Shown here: positions 4,051-6,034 of the stretch, piece after piece
Position numbering within the stretch: position 1 is the stretch's first letter
Layout: every line of letters starts with the position of its first letter
Source of the DNA: Deltaproteobacteria bacterium
GTDB lineage: Bacteria; Desulfobacterota_C; Deferrisomatia; Deferrisomatales; JACRMM01
Assembly (NCBI GenBank): GCA_016218905.1
Contig: JACRCS010000892.1
Coordinates: forward strand, 1-6,034
Direction of reading: 5' to 3'
Length of the DNA: 6,034 nt
Translations under genes and position numbers: made by a program
The notes under the pieces: generated by a model
The model's database searches: none
Seen by the model: the letters and a program-made list of their open reading frames with translations, nothing else
Told to the model about the DNA's origin: nothing

Positions 4051-6034
4051 CTAGGGAATGATCGTAAACGGCACACCCAGGAGCTGCGCCCCGGTGCCCG
4101 ACTCGGCACTGATGGTTCGCCCCCGCCCCGGAACCGGCCCGGCCGGGACGGTCAGTCTCCACCGAAGCTGGCCCTGGGCAGTTCGGAACACCGTCGTCGT
4201 TCCGATCTCGGGACCGGTGAGATCGGGGCCATAGTAGACGGTGACCTGGGTACCCTCGGGCGCCGTGCTCTTGCCCCGGATGTCCCACGTCCGGGTTCCT
4301 CGGGCGAGGGTCGCCCTCTCCACGGCCATTTCCTTGTCGAGGGTCACCGTGGCTTCGTTACTGTCGAGGATGCCGTCGTTGGCCCGGTACCGGAACGTGG
4401 CCGTACCGACCCACGTGACCGACGGTGGAGCCCAGCGGAACGAGCCGTCGGCGTTGAAGACGAGCGTACCCTGGGTGAGGCTGCCGGGCGTCAGCGCGGC
4501 CGTTAGGGGATCGTCGTTTGCGTCCGCGTCGTTGCCGAGCACGCCCGGAGCGGCCACGGAGTATGTGGTGAAGGAGTTGACGCGGTAGAGGTCGTTTTCG
4601 GCCACGGGAGCCTGTGGCGAAGCGATCGGCTGCCCGCACCCGCCTGGAACCGTGCCGCCCAGGCCGAGGGCCTCGTCGGCCCCGCTGTCCGGGCAATCCC
4701 CATCCGGCCTCGCGTCGCCCTCGAAGTCCGTCGAGAGCTCGGCATGGGTGGAGAGCACGGCATCCGTTCCCGCGTCGATGGCCGACGACCCGGGACCCAA
4801 GTGGTAGTCGCCGGTGGGTGCCAGGGGTGTGAAGAGGACCTGCACGAAGTTGCCGCCCTCGTCTGCCGCCGCGGCAGTGCGGAGCGCATTGAGATACGAG
4901 GCTGCGAAGCGCGGATCTGCGCTCGTGTTGTTGAGGGCGTATCCGGTGGTATCGGTCAGCACCGAGAGCTGCGGGTCCAGACGCCCCGCCGTGCCAACCA
5001 CCCCGAGGTCCTGGTAGAGGCCCGCGGGATTGTCCAGCAGCGCCGGGGGATCGCCTGCCCGCCAGAAGAAGGACCGGTTGCGCCAGACGATGTCGTTGCG
5101 CAGCTCCGGGTTCGAGAAGCCCTGTCCGCTCGCTGCCGCGAGGCCCGGGCTATGGGCGCGGGAGACGATGCCCGCCACCTGGGGTGTGGACTGACTCGGG
5201 TCGCCGGGGAAGGCGTCGGCCGCAGTTGCGGCGCTGTCGTTGTGGGTGACCGTGTTGTGGACGATGGAGACCCGGGCGGCGTCCTGAAGCGAAATCCCGC
5301 CGCCGGCTAGGCCCGTGACGTTGTTGACGATCACATTGTTGAAGAGGTTCACCCGGTACCAGGCGCCGGGGTCGGCAGGGTTGCCCTGCACGTCCTGGCC
5401 GTTCACGAAGCGCAGAGCGATGCCGCCTCCGTCCGCGGCGCCGGCCAGGTTGCCCTGAATCCGGTTCGAGTCCAAAGTGACCGAGCCGGTTCCCTGGGTC
5501 AGGGTTCCGAGGGGCGCTCCCAGAGGAGGCGCCTCGCCGGCAAGCTCGATCCCGCCTCCTCCTCCGCCGATCTCGTCACCTTGGAAGACCTCGTTGAAGA
5601 GGATGTCGTTGCGGGCGATGATGCCGGCGACTCCGTCGCCGTTCAGGTCCTCGGCAAGCCCCAGCTGACTCAACCCGCCCCCGCCCCGGCGGCTGAAGTT
5701 CCCGCACAGGTAGTTGCGGTCCACCTGGTAGTCGGCCGCGCCGCTATAGATGGCCACGCCGCCTCCGGTGTAGAGGCTGCCGTTTTCGATGATCTGGTTA
5801 TGGTGAATCCGAATGTCGCGGTTGGGACTCGGGGGCAGGCTCTGCTCGAGGCCTGCCAAGTTCGCCTGCGACGGGTTCCCGATGCGCACACCCCCGCCCA
5901 GGGTTCCCTGGTTGTTGAGGATCCGGTTGTTGCCGATCTCGAGGCCATGAGCGTACGCGTTGACGAAGATCGCGCCGCCGAGGTCCGCACCCTCGATGGT
6001 AAAGCCGTCGATGCGCGCCTTGGGGCTGCCGGCA
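4051..6034 (-). CDS. Right-handed beta-helix surface protein with cadherin/Ig-like C-terminal domains, 5' part cut off
   Basis: The frame is open to the window edge at 6034 and ends with TAG at 4053-4051, so the last 660 residues are seen and the N-terminus is missing. Residues about 5-320 are parallel beta-helix coils, each with an N-x-[IV/L] turn and often a GGG-[VI] strand: LEIGNNRILNN (31-41), IRIHHNQIIEN (74-84), YQVDRNYLCGN (102-112), IIARNDILFN (138-147), VTLDSNRIQGN (185-195), VNLFNNVIVNN (228-238), VSIVHNTVTHN (255-265). An inserted loop D129-L-N-G-D-G resembles a calcium loop. Residues 410-454 (GPGSSAIDAGTDA ... DSGADE) are the typical closing segment of such proteins (the SPAIDAG/choice-of-anchor Q type, as I recall). 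Residues about 476-566 form a cadherin-like Ig domain (VAENDLYRV, APGVLGNDADANDDPLTA, GTATFRYRANDG), and 567-660 a last beta-rich domain ending VPFTIIP. The protein is probably exported and cell-surface or matrix associated. No catalytic residues were recognised. It lies 68 bp upstream of the oxidase genes in the same direction, so partial co-transcription is possible. Confidence 0.85.
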   Translation of the reverse strand, partial: AGSPKARIDGFTIEGADLGGAIFVNAYAHGLEIGNNRILNNQGTLGGGVRIGNPSQANLAGLEQSLPPSPNRDIRIHHNQIIENGSLYTGGGVAIYSGAADYQVDRNYLCGNFSRRGGGGLSQLGLAEDLNGDGVAGIIARNDILFNEVFQGDEIGGGGGGIELAGEAPPLGAPLGTLTQGTGSVTLDSNRIQGNLAGAADGGGIALRFVNGQDVQGNPADPGAWYRVNLFNNVIVNNVTGLAGGGISLQDAARVSIVHNTVTHNDSAATAADAFPGDPSQSTPQVAGIVSRAHSPGLAAASGQGFSNPELRNDIVWRNRSFFWRAGDPPALLDNPAGLYQDLGVVGTAGRLDPQLSVLTDTTGYALNNTSADPRFAASYLNALRTAAAADEGGNFVQVLFTPLAPTGDYHLGPGSSAIDAGTDAVLSTHAELSTDFEGDARPDGDCPDSGADEALGLGGTVPGGCGQPIASPQAPVAENDLYRVNSFTTYSVAAPGVLGNDADANDDPLTAALTPGSLTQGTLVFNADGSFRWAPPSVTWVGTATFRYRANDGILDSNEATVTLDKEMAVERATLARGTRTWDIRGKSTAPEGTQVTVYYGPDLTGPEIGTTTVFRTAQGQLRWRLTVPAGPVPGRGRTISAESGTGAQLLGVPFTIIP

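Noticed and set aside
3983..4288. An upstream extension of gene A to a start at 4288
   Set aside because: It would add 102 residues of non-conserved, arginine-rich sequence overlapping gene D and would bury the signal peptide. The Shine-Dalgarno at 3991-3998 and the signal peptide support 3982.
3542..4506. Plus-strand open frames over genes A and D (3542-4045 and 4042-4506)
   Set aside because: They show low-complexity, arginine/glycine-rich shadow translations antisense to well-supported genes, and there is no domain wording.
5887..5889. GTG as the start of the beta-helix gene
   Set aside because: The frame stays open upstream to the window edge and continues the beta-helix repeat pattern (LEIGNNRILNN and an earlier coil), so this valine is internal.
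1..6034. tRNA, rRNA, CRISPR array, insertion sequence or attachment site
   Set aside because: No cloverleaf-like segments, regular short spaced repeats, terminal inverted repeats or transposase wording were seen; nearly every base is accounted for by four coding frames.

Overview
The window is a fully coding stretch of GC-rich DNA, with a strong G/C bias at third codon positions. All four genes lie on the minus strand, so transcription runs from base 6034 towards base 1. In transcription order they are: (D) the C-terminal 660 residues of a large right-handed beta-helix surface protein (6034-4051); (A) a 437-residue secreted multicopper-oxidase-type protein with one complete type 1 copper site (3982-2669); (B) a 465-residue secreted multicopper-oxidase-type protein with the second set of copper-binding histidines but no type 1 cysteine (2651-1254); and (C) a secreted copper-free paralogue of B with an extra C-terminal domain, running off the window at base 1 (1235-1). 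Gaps are 68 bp (D-A), 17 bp (A-B) and 18 bp (B-C). A, B and C each have their own strong Shine-Dalgarno sequence and Sec-type signal peptide. No non-coding stretch exceeds 68 bp, and no RNA gene, mobile element or CRISPR array was seen.

The host is probably a Gram-negative-type bacterium from a GC-rich lineage. Large beta-helix/cadherin-like surface proteins and multicopper oxidases of the MofA (Leptothrix) / OmpB (Geobacter) kind suggest a proteobacterial, deltaproteobacterial-type or related environmental lineage. The sequence alone does not fix the taxon.

The most interesting point is how the copper ligands are distributed. Protein A has H-x-x-H-x-H-G and H-C-H-x5-H-x4-M in one cupredoxin domain: a whole type 1 site plus four trinuclear-cluster histidines. 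Protein B has H-P-F-H-T-H-G and W-H-S-H in its second domain, the other four trinuclear histidines, with the type 1 cysteine replaced by serine. Neither chain alone has the eight histidines of a trinuclear copper cluster; together they do. Protein C repeats the fold of B with every ligand motif eroded. The simplest reading is a multicopper oxidase split across separately translated and secreted subunits, with its O2-reducing centre shared by A and B and C as a structural or targeting subunit. By analogy with MofA/OmpB relatives, a role in metal (Mn/Fe) redox chemistry or extracellular electron transfer at the cell surface is plausible but not shown by the sequence. The neighbouring beta-helix protein D may be a co-expressed surface or matrix component. 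A perfect 15-bp hairpin between D and A is a candidate point where expression of D and the oxidase genes is uncoupled.
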